64,000 nt of DNA from Candidatus Villigracilis vicinus (lineage in GTDB: Bacteria > Chloroflexota > Anaerolineae > Anaerolineales > Villigracilaceae), in contig JADKIL010000019.1 in the NCBI GenBank assembly GCA_016721315.1, positions 62,001 through 126,000 of the forward strand, in the 5' to 3' direction. Each line of letters begins with the position of its first letter. Position 1 is the first letter of the stretch. The notes under the pieces are model-generated. The model worked only from the letters and a program-made list of their open reading frames with translations. It did no database searches and was not told the origin of the DNA. The position numbers and the translations under genes are program-made. Positions 24,801 to 32,950 of this stretch are shown one piece after another.

Positions 24801-26966
24801 TTGAGAACCTTTAGGGAGGGAATTGCGATTTCGGGTGCAGTTCGAACCATCCAATATCGGTTATTAACTAAATCTGGAGAATGGCGTCATTTTGAGATCA
24901 CTGGCTACAATATGCTGCATGACCCGCATATCGCTGGAGTCGTTGTCAATTACCGTGATATTACAGAAAGAAAGATAGCCGAAAAAGCGATTGAAGACTC
25001 TGAGGAACGATATCGTTTGATCTTTCAATCAGCAGGTGTGCCCATCTGGGAGGACGATTACACTGTACTTATGGATGCTTTGGAGGAGCTAAAGGAACAA
25101 GGTGTTACTGACTTTAACCGATATATAGCAGATCATCCCGAGTTCCTTGAGCATGCCGCCCAATTGATCACGATCATTAATGCAAACGATGCAGTTGTGG
25201 ATTTGATGGAAGCCAATGATCAATCGGAGTTGCTGGGCTCGCTAAAAGACGTCTTGAAGGAAGACCCCGGGGATACTTTCGTAAATGACATCATTGCTCT
25301 TGCTGAGGGTAAAAGGCATCTGGAGCATGAATCCTATTTATATACCCTGAAAGGCAACCGGCGCGATATTTGGGTGTCGGTTACATTTCCTGACTGGAGC
25401 GCGGGAAATAACAGGGTGCTGGTCACCATGCTTGATATTACCGAGCGAAAACGAGTGGAACGTGAGCTGATCGATAACAAGTCGCGCCTGGAGGGAATCA
25501 TTAACACCGCCTTGAATGCGATCATCACCATTAATGAAGAACAGCGCATCGTCCTCTTTAATCCCTTCGCTGAAAAGATATTCGGTTGTTCGGCTGAATT
25601 TGCCCTTGGAAAATCCATCGATATCTTTATTCCTGAACGTTTTCGGCAATACCATTACCGCAATATCGAAAAATTTGGAGTGACCAACATCTCCAACCGG
25701 GTTCACGGTCAAATGGATACCCTGCGGGGAGTGCGGGTGAACGGTGAGGAATTCCCAATGGAGGCGTTTGTTTCCCAACAAAGGCTTGGTAAGGAGAAGC
25801 TCTATACAGTTATCCTGCGTGATATTACCGAACGTAAACGCGCTGAGGATGACCAGCGCCGTCGTGCAGAGGAACTTCAGACCCTTGCGATCGTATCCTC
25901 GGCATTGCGCTCCGCTTCAAGGTTCAACGAGATCATTCCACTGGCGGTTCGTTATGCCGTGGAGATTGTTTTTGGCGATTACGGCACGATTTATATGCTC
26001 GATGAAAAGACTGGCAATCTTGAATCGCCGGGCTGGTATTCAGTTGAAAAGGGGGAAGATATTCGTGTGACTAGCGAGGCGCTTCTCCGCCATGCGCTGG
26101 ATATGGGGATCACCGGGCATGTAGCAAAGACCGGCGAGATCTATATTACGAAGGATCTTCAGACAGACCCGATCGCCATGATCTTGCCTGAAGAGAGTGC
26201 CATATTAAGTAATGCCCGCAGCGGCATCTCGCTCCCATTGTTATCGAAAGAAAAGGTGATCGGTGTTCTGCATATTCGTCTGATAAAAGAACATTACTTT
26301 AGCGAAACAGAAACCCGCTTATTAACTGCCATTGCAGAAATGGTCGGTGGTGCCTTGCATCGCGCAACTCTTTATGAGCAAACCCTTAGGCAGGCAGATG
26401 AACTCATCCGCGCGTATGACAATACGCTTTCAGGTTGGGCACGTGCGCTTGAAATGCGTGATGAGTTGACCGAAGGTCATACCCGCCGCGTTACCGAATT
26501 GACTCTCGAATTGGCGTGCGCCATGAACATACCTGAAAGCGAAATCATCCAGATCCGGCGCGGCGCGATCTTGCACGACATCGGTAAAATGGGAATTCCC
26601 GACTCCATCCTCAACAAACCGGGTCCCCTTGCAGCCCATGAACAACGCATCATGCAAATGCACCCTCAATATGCCCATGAAATGCTATCAAGCATTCCCT
26701 TCCTTCAAAACGCGCTTGATATTCCCTACTGTCACCATGAATGGTGGGATGGCAACGGGTACCCGCGCGGCTTAAGTGGCGAAGAGATTCCCCTCTCGGC
26801 TCGCATCTTTTCTGTAGTGGATGTTTGGGATGCCCTGACATCAGACCGCCCATATCGCTCTGCCTGGGCGCCGGAGCGAACATTGAAATATATCCGAGAC
26901 GGCTCCGGCAAGCAGTTTGACCCCCGCGTTGTAGAAGCATTCCTTAATCTGATCGAAAACCGTTAA
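21867..26966 (+). CDS. Giant membrane sensor with GAF, PAS and HD-GYP domains
   Basis: A 1699-residue protein. Six or so membrane segments (about 30-210) are followed by four GAF-type domains (from about 225, 408, 575 and 750), three PAS domains (from about 920, 1048 and 1207), a fifth GAF (about 1335-1500) and a C-terminal HD-GYP domain (about 1514-1697). The phosphodiesterase motifs are intact: His1538, the HD pair His1570-Asp1571 and HHEWWDGNGYPRGL. HD-GYP proteins hydrolyse cyclic di-GMP to GMP. Many stacked sensory domains suggest several input signals. TATAAT at 21841-21846 lies 26 bases before the ATG, with no Shine-Dalgarno. Its stop codon overlaps the stop of the convergent lysA. Confidence 0.93.
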   Translation: MHSKSKMSPLIALFSYTGEKISSVNEWRVKLLDKILKATFALWLVALIGGICNVFSEYQASGGEIQDPLSLVVPTILIYLLTTIIFTLITFNHTLRYGLRAGLLLFVLYILGTTGMVLTSFSGDGRIFFFAFIILSVVFFELPYSLVAFILAFLTLVVIGFLQLTGVVIVPPEWQVNAMQPRAWATGGIVLLFMSVAVFISVNYLIQAFEKSLSGTKEALTRELKMGQTLRIVSDINQLIVRTRDPNTLLNAICDHLILGRGYSFAWIGMLETDGSTLRLAAQSGAPTNFVSTKSRVTLDQGPACAAQAIRSRSFVRVDPASNIGELCMACLCRDIHPNASAVSLPILRFDRVFGVLVVDHKDSPAFFDEAETLFLHGLADDLAYALEHIEASEQLNINAQYQTLLNEVTQTALEAFDLDTLLQEFIRKLEKALGADGYYFALWDEARQIPAKFIFSENFRAVFSNLPNLQPDERIFSRSILEEGRVLAIPDTMNSPFISQSMAELFGMRSALGMPLVAENTRLGALVLGYRQVHVFTQEEVKLAEQAAQQFALAILKVKLNDEMRNKAAELERLYTASQDMVSSLLDPPSLLAKLARHMTEALKVSSSYITSFNINEGSMRVVAEYWSDDAHPLERRSDLGRDYPLEEYDSIVTAMLKGEVSIIHDDDLGVTEAEHKQFAEYSVKSMMFVPILAHGQLLGTAELWESRTRREFSQADIKLAQAMSNYAASVIENSTLFTQTRQRENELAAMLKVAHAVSSSLQLSDVLKQAATELARLLRVDFCSLSDYLPERNGIVTTALFSADGDVSGQSDLGHYFSLDDYPTTLNVLLTGKPAVNHLNDPNTHPSEIAQLKHDGMFTSLVVPLRLRGQSLGLAELYSSDPERYFSSEEIQLVSALADQVAVAIENAWLYERSEQREAHFRALIENSAEGVAILDAEGIIRYVAPSEERLTGYTADEILGGSAFKYIHPEDLPKVLRTFREGIAISGAVRTIQYRLLTKSGEWRHFEITGYNMLHDPHIAGVVVNYRDITERKIAEKAIEDSEERYRLIFQSAGVPIWEDDYTVLMDALEELKEQGVTDFNRYIADHPEFLEHAAQLITIINANDAVVDLMEANDQSELLGSLKDVLKEDPGDTFVNDIIALAEGKRHLEHESYLYTLKGNRRDIWVSVTFPDWSAGNNRVLVTMLDITERKRVERELIDNKSRLEGIINTALNAIITINEEQRIVLFNPFAEKIFGCSAEFALGKSIDIFIPERFRQYHYRNIEKFGVTNISNRVHGQMDTLRGVRVNGEEFPMEAFVSQQRLGKEKLYTVILRDITERKRAEDDQRRRAEELQTLAIVSSALRSASRFNEIIPLAVRYAVEIVFGDYGTIYMLDEKTGNLESPGWYSVEKGEDIRVTSEALLRHALDMGITGHVAKTGEIYITKDLQTDPIAMILPEESAILSNARSGISLPLLSKEKVIGVLHIRLIKEHYFSETETRLLTAIAEMVGGALHRATLYEQTLRQADELIRAYDNTLSGWARALEMRDELTEGHTRRVTELTLELACAMNIPESEIIQIRRGAILHDIGKMGIPDSILNKPGPLAAHEQRIMQMHPQYAHEMLSSIPFLQNALDIPYCHHEWWDGNGYPRGLSGEEIPLSARIFSVVDVWDALTSDRPYRSAWAPERTLKYIRDGSGKQFDPRVVEAFLNLIENR

Positions 26967-28258
26967 CGCATATCACGGTCAAGCAGGTCTTGGTGCGTTT
27001 CGCGCCGCTGAATGACTTGCACCCGACCCTGTTCCAGCCATAAAACAGCCGGTCTTCTTGCACCATTGTAATTGGATGACATACTCAAGTGATACGCCCC
27101 CGCAACCGGGATCGCGATCAATGCCCCTGTTTCAACACTTGGCATCAATAAATTCTCGATGACAATATCTCCAGATTCACAATACGGTCCGGCAATGGAT
27201 ACGTAATCGCTTCTTTCCCCGCCCAAACCGGATACCGGTAAACAGGCATATCTCGCCCCATAAAGCGCAAACCGCGGATTATCCGCCATGCCGCCATCGG
27301 TAAGCAGCCAGGTTTTTTCACCGCGTTTTTTCACCGCCCCCACTTGATAGATAGCAACTCCAGCCCGCGCCACAAGACTTCGCCCTGGCTCGAGGTGCAA
27401 ATGGGGGAGTATGAGACCGCGTGTCTCGCAGCCTTCGATCACTGCTTCTGCGATTCCCCTTACATAACTTTCAATGGACGGACTTGGCAATTCATCTTCA
27501 TGATATGCCACACCCCAACCGCCGCCGGGACAAAAATGCCACTCACCAGTGAACCCGATTTTCTGTGCCAGATCCAATGCCATTTCGATGGCAGGGATTA
27601 ACGGCTCTGGGTCGCGGAAGTTCGACCCCTGGTGAAAATGGATGCCTTTTAATGGCAGGTTGTATTCCCTGCAAATATCCACCGCTTCCATGAATTCTTC
27701 GCGAGTCATTCCAAACTTGCTTTCATGATGACCCGTCTGTGTATGTGTATGATGTGTGGTGACCGATACACCAGGTAACAGTCTTAGCCAAAGGTCGGGT
27801 AATTGCGCTTGTCCTGAAAAATGCGAACGGATCCGGTCAAGTTCATAGAGGTTATCGACCACGATCGTATTGGCATGCCTGACCGCAGCGGCTAGATCTG
27901 CCACCGATTTATTAACCCCATGAACCAGAATGTTTGCGCGTGGAACCCCGGCTTCAACGGCTATGGCGATCTCGCCTTCACCGGTGCAATCAACGGTCAG
28001 ACTTTGCAGCTGAGTCCATTGTGCAATGGCAAGGCAGAGGAATGCCTTCCCGGCATAGGTTACAGAGGCAGGTTGGGGGTAATGTGAAGCGAGCGCGGAT
28101 TTGTATTCCGACACAGCATGGTCAAGTGTGGCACGGTCGTAAAGATAAAGAGGGGTGCCATAGGTTTCTGCCAATGTAGTGAGATCGTGATCGGCAATCT
28201 TCAAGCGGTCTTTTTCGACCCTGGCGGTGATGGGGAAAAGGTCAATTCGTTTCTGCAT
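26963..28258 (-). CDS. lysA: Diaminopimelate decarboxylase
   Basis: A 431-residue fold-III PLP enzyme that decarboxylates meso-diaminopimelate to L-lysine, the last step of lysine synthesis. Visible are the PLP-lysine segment VTYAGKAFLCLAIAQW, the His-bearing GIHFHQGSNF, the phosphate-binding CPGGGWG, LEPGRSLVARAG, and the substrate-binding CESGD. The ATG at 28258 overlaps the upstream GGDEF gene by 17 bases, suggesting translational coupling. A TTG four codons further up is the alternative. This location behind signalling genes is unusual for lysA. Confidence 0.93.
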   Translation of the reverse strand: MQKRIDLFPITARVEKDRLKIADHDLTTLAETYGTPLYLYDRATLDHAVSEYKSALASHYPQPASVTYAGKAFLCLAIAQWTQLQSLTVDCTGEGEIAIAVEAGVPRANILVHGVNKSVADLAAAVRHANTIVVDNLYELDRIRSHFSGQAQLPDLWLRLLPGVSVTTHHTHTQTGHHESKFGMTREEFMEAVDICREYNLPLKGIHFHQGSNFRDPEPLIPAIEMALDLAQKIGFTGEWHFCPGGGWGVAYHEDELPSPSIESYVRGIAEAVIEGCETRGLILPHLHLEPGRSLVARAGVAIYQVGAVKKRGEKTWLLTDGGMADNPRFALYGARYACLPVSGLGGERSDYVSIAGPYCESGDIVIENLLMPSVETGALIAIPVAGAYHLSMSSNYNGARRPAVLWLEQGRVQVIQRRETHQDLLDRDMR

Positions 28259-30785
28259 GGTTGTTGGCAAATTTTATACGGTTTCTTCCTTCTTGCTTTG
28301 CCCACATGGCGGCATTATCGGCTGCCAGCAATAGGTCGGCAGGCAGGATGGCATCTTGCGGGTAGGTGGCGATGCCCATACTGATCGTGAAGCCGGGTAT
28401 CCCTTCTCCATTGATGGGTGGGTGTGGCGCTCCTGCTTGCGTGCCTCGCCTCAGACGTTCGGCAAAGAGCATGGCGTTGTGCTGGTTGCAGTTCGTAAGG
28501 ATGATGGCGAACTCGTCGCCGCCATAGCGTGCAGCGACATCATATTTGCGCAAGTTGGATTTGATCACATCTGCAATAGCTCTCAAACGGACATCCCCCG
28601 CGGGGTGCCCCCAAGTGTCGTTATATTGTTTGAATGAGTCAGCATCGAAGACAATGAGAGAGAACTCGATTTGATTTCGTTTGGCACGCTCTACCTCTGC
28701 CTGGAGTGCCCGTTCGAAGACGTGCCGGTTTGAAAGCCCGGTTACGGCGTCGGTGGTTGCCATACGTTTAAGCTCAGAATGGAGTCTGGCGTTATCTATC
28801 GAAACCGCGATCGGACCAGCGATCGTTGTCAATAACCCAACGTCAGCCTGGGTCAGTTGGTTGGATTTGCCCGACTCAACGTTCAATATTCCAAGTACCT
28901 TTTCGTCTTTTATCAGTGGAACGCATATCTCGCTGGTAATAACATGGTCGGCTTTTAGAAAAGTCTTTTCCTTGGTGGTATCTTCGATGAATTGAATGGT
29001 GCGTGTTCGGAATGTCTTCCCGATCACTCCCTGGCTGACATGGATCTTGTAAATGATCATTTCTTCCGGGTAGCCCACCTGCGCGGAAAGACGAAGATAC
29101 TCCTCCTCCAAAATATAAATACTGACATGGGTGTACCCAAATGCTTCCTTCAGGCTTTTGACCACCGTCTGGCTGATGGTCTCAAGGTCGAGCGAACTGA
29201 CGATCAACCTGGAAACATCCTGAATGGTGGCAAGTGTCAACAGATTATTCTGGGTCTGGAGATATAGCGATGCCCGTTGCAGCGACGCGGAAGCCTGATT
29301 GGCAAGTGCCTCAAGGGTTTTTACATCCAGTTCGTCAAAAGCATTTGTTTCAGTGCTTTCCACATAGAGGACACCGAATAACTTTTCTTGCTTCATAATT
29401 GGGATGCAGATAGCCGACCCATAATATTCAAAGACCGAATAATAGAAGGGGTCGAGCCCAACATTGTTTGAAATGTACGTTTTCTGGATCTCGGCAGTGC
29501 GCCCGATGATCCCCTCTCCAAGCGGTTGTCTAAAACCAGGTTCGTACCCCGGGTGTCCTGCGCCTGCGATCGCGACGACCTCAAGCATATTGTCTTTTGT
29601 TAGAACCGAAATTGCAGCTTCTGGATATTGGAACTTTTCTATGATGACCTTCACAGTGCGCTGCAAGATCTCTTTTTCATCGAAACTATCTGCGATGCGC
29701 CTGCCTGCTTCTTCCAACAATGAAAGTTGCTGCGAGCGGCGTTTTTCCGCTTTAAGTAAGATTTGTTCATTGGTGATATCGTGGAAGACAATTGCATGCC
29801 CGACCAGAGTTTTATCTGTGCTTGTGATCGGAACCATATGGACTTCGTACCATTTGGCGTTTTGGTCGTGAGTCACCGTCAGAGTGATCTTTTTTTCAGG
29901 AGTATTCCATAGCTCGCGAATTCGGTCAGCTTCAGGCAGGATGGCAAGTGCCAGCGTATGTTCTTGAACTATAGCGATATTTAACAATCTGGCTGCTGCC
30001 TGATTGATGTCTGTGATCTCTTCGTTTCGATTGGTGACTACAATGGCGTCGTTTAAATTTTCCACGACTAATGAAGCCGCCAGTGGGAACAAGCTTGTGA
30101 CCCCAAAGCGGAAAAATCCCCATGCAATCAGTGGTGCAGATAAGGCAAAGCTAAGCGGAGTGGGATCCAGTTTGAAGTTTTCACCAAATAACAGAAAGAG
30201 AATATTGATGATGCCGGTCAGGATCACGCCTGCAAGTGCTACTCCTGCTTTTACCTGGAACACTTTTCCATTTTTGAAATATGCGATGAGATAGAGAATG
30301 ATCCCGATCAGAATAAAAGTATAGGCGAAGACTGCATACAGCCAAAATATAGGTCCATATTCCAGGGTGAGTGGGGCAGGGGATTCTTCTGAAGCGGATA
30401 GCGATCTCCAGATAAGATGATGATATTCATTGGTAAGACCCAACAGGAAGGTGACCCCTCCCGGGATGGCGAATAGAAATGCCCGCCCGCGTTTTGTCAA
30501 GCTTGCGCTAATCCCCGTATACCTCATGGCAAATCCCAGCCAAAACGGCGGGGATAATGTCATGCCCAGGTAGAGTATTTTTCTGGCAAGGATTTTGGCA
30601 GGCAGGGATGGCAGAAGGATTTCAAGTAGATAAAATGCCACCCAAATTGCCATGACTGTCATCAACAGTCCCAGTGTGCGTGCCCCCGGTTTTTTCCAAT
30701 TGATTAAGGCGCGGATGCCAATACCCGCTAAAATGATGACTAAAAAAGCCAAACTACCTAGATAAACCGATAAGGAAGTTTCCAT
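28242..30785 (-). CDS. Diguanylate cyclase with 7TM, PAS and GAF domains
   Basis: An 847-residue protein. The N-terminus has about seven or eight membrane segments (5-245) of the 7TM sensory type often found before histidine kinases. A PAS domain (about 245-365), two GAF domains (about 370-520 and 525-680) and a C-terminal GGDEF domain (about 680-840) follow. The active-site motif is intact in ARYGGDEFAIIL, preceded by ATTDAVTGLSNRHVFERAL. It should make cyclic di-GMP from GTP. It lies 13 bp after the FtsB-like gene and overlaps lysA. The HD-GYP protein on the opposite strand is the likely counteracting enzyme. Confidence 0.93.
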   Translation of the reverse strand: METSLSVYLGSLAFLVIILAGIGIRALINWKKPGARTLGLLMTVMAIWVAFYLLEILLPSLPAKILARKILYLGMTLSPPFWLGFAMRYTGISASLTKRGRAFLFAIPGGVTFLLGLTNEYHHLIWRSLSASEESPAPLTLEYGPIFWLYAVFAYTFILIGIILYLIAYFKNGKVFQVKAGVALAGVILTGIINILFLLFGENFKLDPTPLSFALSAPLIAWGFFRFGVTSLFPLAASLVVENLNDAIVVTNRNEEITDINQAAARLLNIAIVQEHTLALAILPEADRIRELWNTPEKKITLTVTHDQNAKWYEVHMVPITSTDKTLVGHAIVFHDITNEQILLKAEKRRSQQLSLLEEAGRRIADSFDEKEILQRTVKVIIEKFQYPEAAISVLTKDNMLEVVAIAGAGHPGYEPGFRQPLGEGIIGRTAEIQKTYISNNVGLDPFYYSVFEYYGSAICIPIMKQEKLFGVLYVESTETNAFDELDVKTLEALANQASASLQRASLYLQTQNNLLTLATIQDVSRLIVSSLDLETISQTVVKSLKEAFGYTHVSIYILEEEYLRLSAQVGYPEEMIIYKIHVSQGVIGKTFRTRTIQFIEDTTKEKTFLKADHVITSEICVPLIKDEKVLGILNVESGKSNQLTQADVGLLTTIAGPIAVSIDNARLHSELKRMATTDAVTGLSNRHVFERALQAEVERAKRNQIEFSLIVFDADSFKQYNDTWGHPAGDVRLRAIADVIKSNLRKYDVAARYGGDEFAIILTNCNQHNAMLFAERLRRGTQAGAPHPPINGEGIPGFTISMGIATYPQDAILPADLLLAADNAAMWAKQEGRNRIKFANNHAETN

Positions 30786-30798
30786 TTTTTATGGTGAG

Positions 30799-31176
30799 CT
30801 AACGGTCAAAGAAAAGCATCAACCAGATCTCCCAATTTTGCATTGGCGTTGGCTCCGGTACAGGCGTGCTGGCGATCACAGGTTCACTGCCTGGTAATTC
30901 CACCGGAATGACCGGCTGGTCGCCTTCCTGCATATAATGCCCATCCGTCCGTGCCCATTCTTCCACTGCTTCTGTGGAAGCCGCATACGCCACTTGTGTA
31001 TGCAAGGCGATCTGCGTTTGTACAGCTTGTGTGGCGAGTGCGCGCATTTCATCGCGTTGCTCGTTCAGACGGTTCAATTCTATAAGGCGCGAATTGAATT
31101 CGATCACGAACAGAACTAGAATAAATATACCAGCAAATACTGCCACGCGTCTGAACTTGATGGGGAACTGGCTCAT
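30799..31176 (-). CDS. FtsB/DivIC-like septum formation initiator
   Basis: A 125-residue protein with one N-terminal transmembrane segment (about 10-27), a coiled coil (about 28-60, SRLIELNRLNEQRDEMRALAT) and a region like the end of FtsB/DivIC proteins (STEAVEEWARTDGHYMQEGDQPVIPV). That layout fits the family, which scaffolds the division complex with FtsL and FtsQ. A Pro/Glu-rich tail follows. It heads a probable operon with the GGDEF and lysA genes. The call is moderately certain because the family is short and weakly conserved. Confidence 0.65.
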   Translation of the reverse strand: MSQFPIKFRRVAVFAGIFILVLFVIEFNSRLIELNRLNEQRDEMRALATQAVQTQIALHTQVAYAASTEAVEEWARTDGHYMQEGDQPVIPVELPGSEPVIASTPVPEPTPMQNWEIWLMLFFDR

Positions 31177-31341
31177 GGCATTATCTTAACCTTTTTCTTC
31201 TGCATTGGCAAATACAAGCGACGCGTACTACGGCTTCGTTAAACCTGAAAAACTTTATGGAAATCACGTAAAAAAACGGAACATTTCGTAGCACGTTGTT
31301 TTTGCATTTTATCGGGGCAAACTCGAATCCCTGCATCTTTG

Positions 31342-31350
31342 TGGTAAAAT
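31342..31350 (+). promoter_or_regulatory. Extended -10 element upstream of rplI
   Basis: TGG plus TAAAAT, identical to the block in the rpmB promoter, with no good -35. The leader to rplI is about 55 nt and contains an AAGTCG/CGACTT hairpin (31361-31382). Confidence 0.55.
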
Positions 31351-31412
31351 CCTGACCCGCAAGTCGTTGTACCCTTCGACTTGACATCAATTTTGCCGAA
31401 AGGGCTTAAATC

Positions 31413-31943
31413 ATGAAAGTATTGCTCATTAAAGACGTTTACAAACTCGGACGTGCCGGAGACATCAAGAAAGTAGCCGATGGCTACGGACGCAACTTCC
31501 TGCTCCCGCAGGGTCTCGCTGTTCTCGCAACCGAAGGCGCGCTCAAACAGGTTCAAAAGATCAAGTCTCAGGCTGAAGTTCGCCGCAACACCCAGAACAA
31601 CGAACTCAAGGGCGTTGCCGACCTCATCAAGGAAGTCACTCTGGTCTTCCCCGCCAAGGCTGGTGACACTGGAAAACTCTACGGTTCCATCACCACTGGC
31701 GATATTGCCGCCGCGCTCACCGAAAAGATTCGCTTCGAAGTCAAGCGCCAGCAGGTCGATACCCAGCCCATCCGTACGCTCGGTGAATTCACCGCTCACG
31801 TTCGCCTCACAATGGACTTGGTGCCCGAATTCAAGGTGATCGTACACCGCGAAGGTGAAGGCATCGAAACGGTCGCTCATCACGAAGAACCTGCCAAGGC
31901 TGAGAAAAGCGAAGAGCCTGCCGCAGAAGCAAAAGCAGAATAG
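31413..31943 (+). CDS. rplI: Large ribosomal subunit protein bL9
   Basis: A 176-residue bL9. The N-terminal domain MKVLLIKDVYKLGRAGDIKKVADGYGRNFLLPQGLA is near textbook, and the C-terminal domain (about 60-150) follows through a long helix. The final 25 residues are an extra Glu/Lys/Ala-rich tail beyond the usual length of about 150. AAAGGG precedes the ATG. It stands alone, without rpsF or rpsR beside it. Confidence 0.97.
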   Translation: MKVLLIKDVYKLGRAGDIKKVADGYGRNFLLPQGLAVLATEGALKQVQKIKSQAEVRRNTQNNELKGVADLIKEVTLVFPAKAGDTGKLYGSITTGDIAAALTEKIRFEVKRQQVDTQPIRTLGEFTAHVRLTMDLVPEFKVIVHREGEGIETVAHHEEPAKAEKSEEPAAEAKAE

Positions 31944-32034
31944 GGAATAAGAACAAAACATCACATCACCGGCGCAAGTGCCAGTGACTCAAAACGTCTC
32001 ATCCCTTTTGAGATTGAAATAGATTTGTAGCAAC

Positions 32035-32064
32035 AAAAAACGCTCTTGAAAAAGAGCGTTTTTT
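32035..32064. terminator. Bidirectional rho-independent terminator
   Basis: A 13-bp stem with a GAAA loop (32035-32047 with 32052-32064) between rplI and the convergent hepT. Confidence 0.9.
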
Positions 32065-32076
32065 TATTTGTTATAG

Positions 32077-32421
32077 TTATTGTCCGAAGTCTTTTAGAAT
32101 TATTACTACCTGTTTCCGCAAAATGGGGAGGTCATCTTTGGCGGTATCCCAAACCTTTTCAATATCCACGCCAAAATAATCATGGATGAGTTTATCGCGC
32201 ATGCCTGCAACATCCTGCCACGGAATTTCAGGGTAGGTTTTGCGGATGTCTTTGGAGATATGACGGGCAGCTTCGCCGATGATTTCAATTTGCCGAATGA
32301 CGCCGTCTTGAATCAGGCGGGTGTTTTTGAATTTTTCTTCATCGACCCCTTGCAAATATTCTTCGACTGTATCCACTGCATCCAGCATGTGGCGGAGGTA
32401 GAGCATTTCATCGCGAGCCAT
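32077..32421 (-). CDS. hepT: HepT family RNase toxin
   Basis: A 114-residue HEPN-type protein. The active-site motif Rx4HxY is perfect in RDKLIHDY. The N-terminal MARDEMLYLRHMLDAVDTVEEYLQG and the Ile/Gly-rich IIGEAARHIS are typical of HepT (DUF86). HepT toxins cleave RNA, and the partner MntA silences them by AMPylating the motif tyrosine. The ATG at 32421 overlaps the last 14 bases of mntA, as in other pairs. A longer frame to 32454 lies inside mntA and is not needed. Confidence 0.93.
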   Translation of the reverse strand: MARDEMLYLRHMLDAVDTVEEYLQGVDEEKFKNTRLIQDGVIRQIEIIGEAARHISKDIRKTYPEIPWQDVAGMRDKLIHDYFGVDIEKVWDTAKDDLPILRKQVVIILKDFGQ

Positions 32422-32707
32422 AGACCACCTGCATTTCTTGTAAGACCCGTTCACGCATATATGGGCTGATGGAGGCTTCGGTCAGCAAATCTACCTTGCG
32501 CCCCAGCGTTTCAGCCAATTCACGCTCAAGCCGAACCATTGACAGCAGACTCTTGCGCTTTGAAAAGCGGACAATCAAATCAATATCGCTGTTTTTGGTT
32601 GCTTCTCCGCGCACCATCGAGCCGAAGATACCCACCATCGAAACATCGTTTTGACGGCAAAGGTCAATCAGTTTGGAGAGGCTGAAAGGATAGGGTTTTG
32701 CGTTCAT
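32408..32707 (-). CDS. mntA: MntA-type nucleotidyltransferase antitoxin
   Basis: A 99-residue minimal nucleotidyltransferase. The signature GSx10DxD is intact (GSMVRGEATKNSDIDLIV), and a further Asp lies in RKVDLLTE. MntA antitoxins transfer AMP to HepT. The gene overlaps hepT and follows a 42-residue remnant gene by 21 bp. It has a purine-rich AAAGGGG about 15 bases upstream of the ATG. Confidence 0.93.
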   Translation of the reverse strand: MNAKPYPFSLSKLIDLCRQNDVSMVGIFGSMVRGEATKNSDIDLIVRFSKRKSLLSMVRLERELAETLGRKVDLLTEASISPYMRERVLQEMQVVYGSR

Positions 32708-32728
32708 GAGATAATTTTACCCCTTTCC

Positions 32729-32857
32729 TTACGCCTCAAAGAATGGGTCAAGAAATTCACGCCTTAGTTGTGTTTCGTTGTATTTTCCAGCGCGATATTG
32801 TTCATAGTTGCGTTCAAATCGTTCAACTAAATCAATGATTGTATCGGGTGCGCTCAT
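32729..32857 (-). pseudogene. Truncated N-terminus of a Type II R-M methylase/nuclease
   Basis: A 42-codon frame with a strong GGAGAGG ribosome-binding site. It encodes DLVERFERNYEQYRAGKYNE and then TQLRREFLDPFFEA, and stops. That is the characteristic N-terminus of large fused restriction-methylase proteins (Eco57I/N-6 DNA methylase type), in which a Gly-Trp-Asp segment would follow at once. Here it ends in TAA and the frame does not resume. I read it as the leftover of a lost R-M gene, still heading the mntA-hepT unit. It could alternatively be kept as a small peptide. Confidence 0.7.
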
Positions 32858-32950
32858 AAACCTCTCCTAACGTGAAAATAATTATAGCAAACTATCAGAT
32901 ATAATCCGCCTTCGGCATTCGCCGGAAAGGAAACCAAGTAAAATACTCCC

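Noticed and set aside
31239..31964. A 241-codon minus-strand frame opposite rplI
   Set aside because: Antisense shadow of the bL9 gene, with Phe/Asp-rich composition typical of such shadows.
32077..32857. A complete restriction-modification or new defence island
   Set aside because: Only 42 codons of the R-M gene remain, and neighbours on both sides are housekeeping genes.
32900..32905. TATAAT upstream of the RodZ-like gene as its main promoter
   Set aside because: No usable -35. A second hexamer closer to the ATG is equally likely, so no promoter was annotated.
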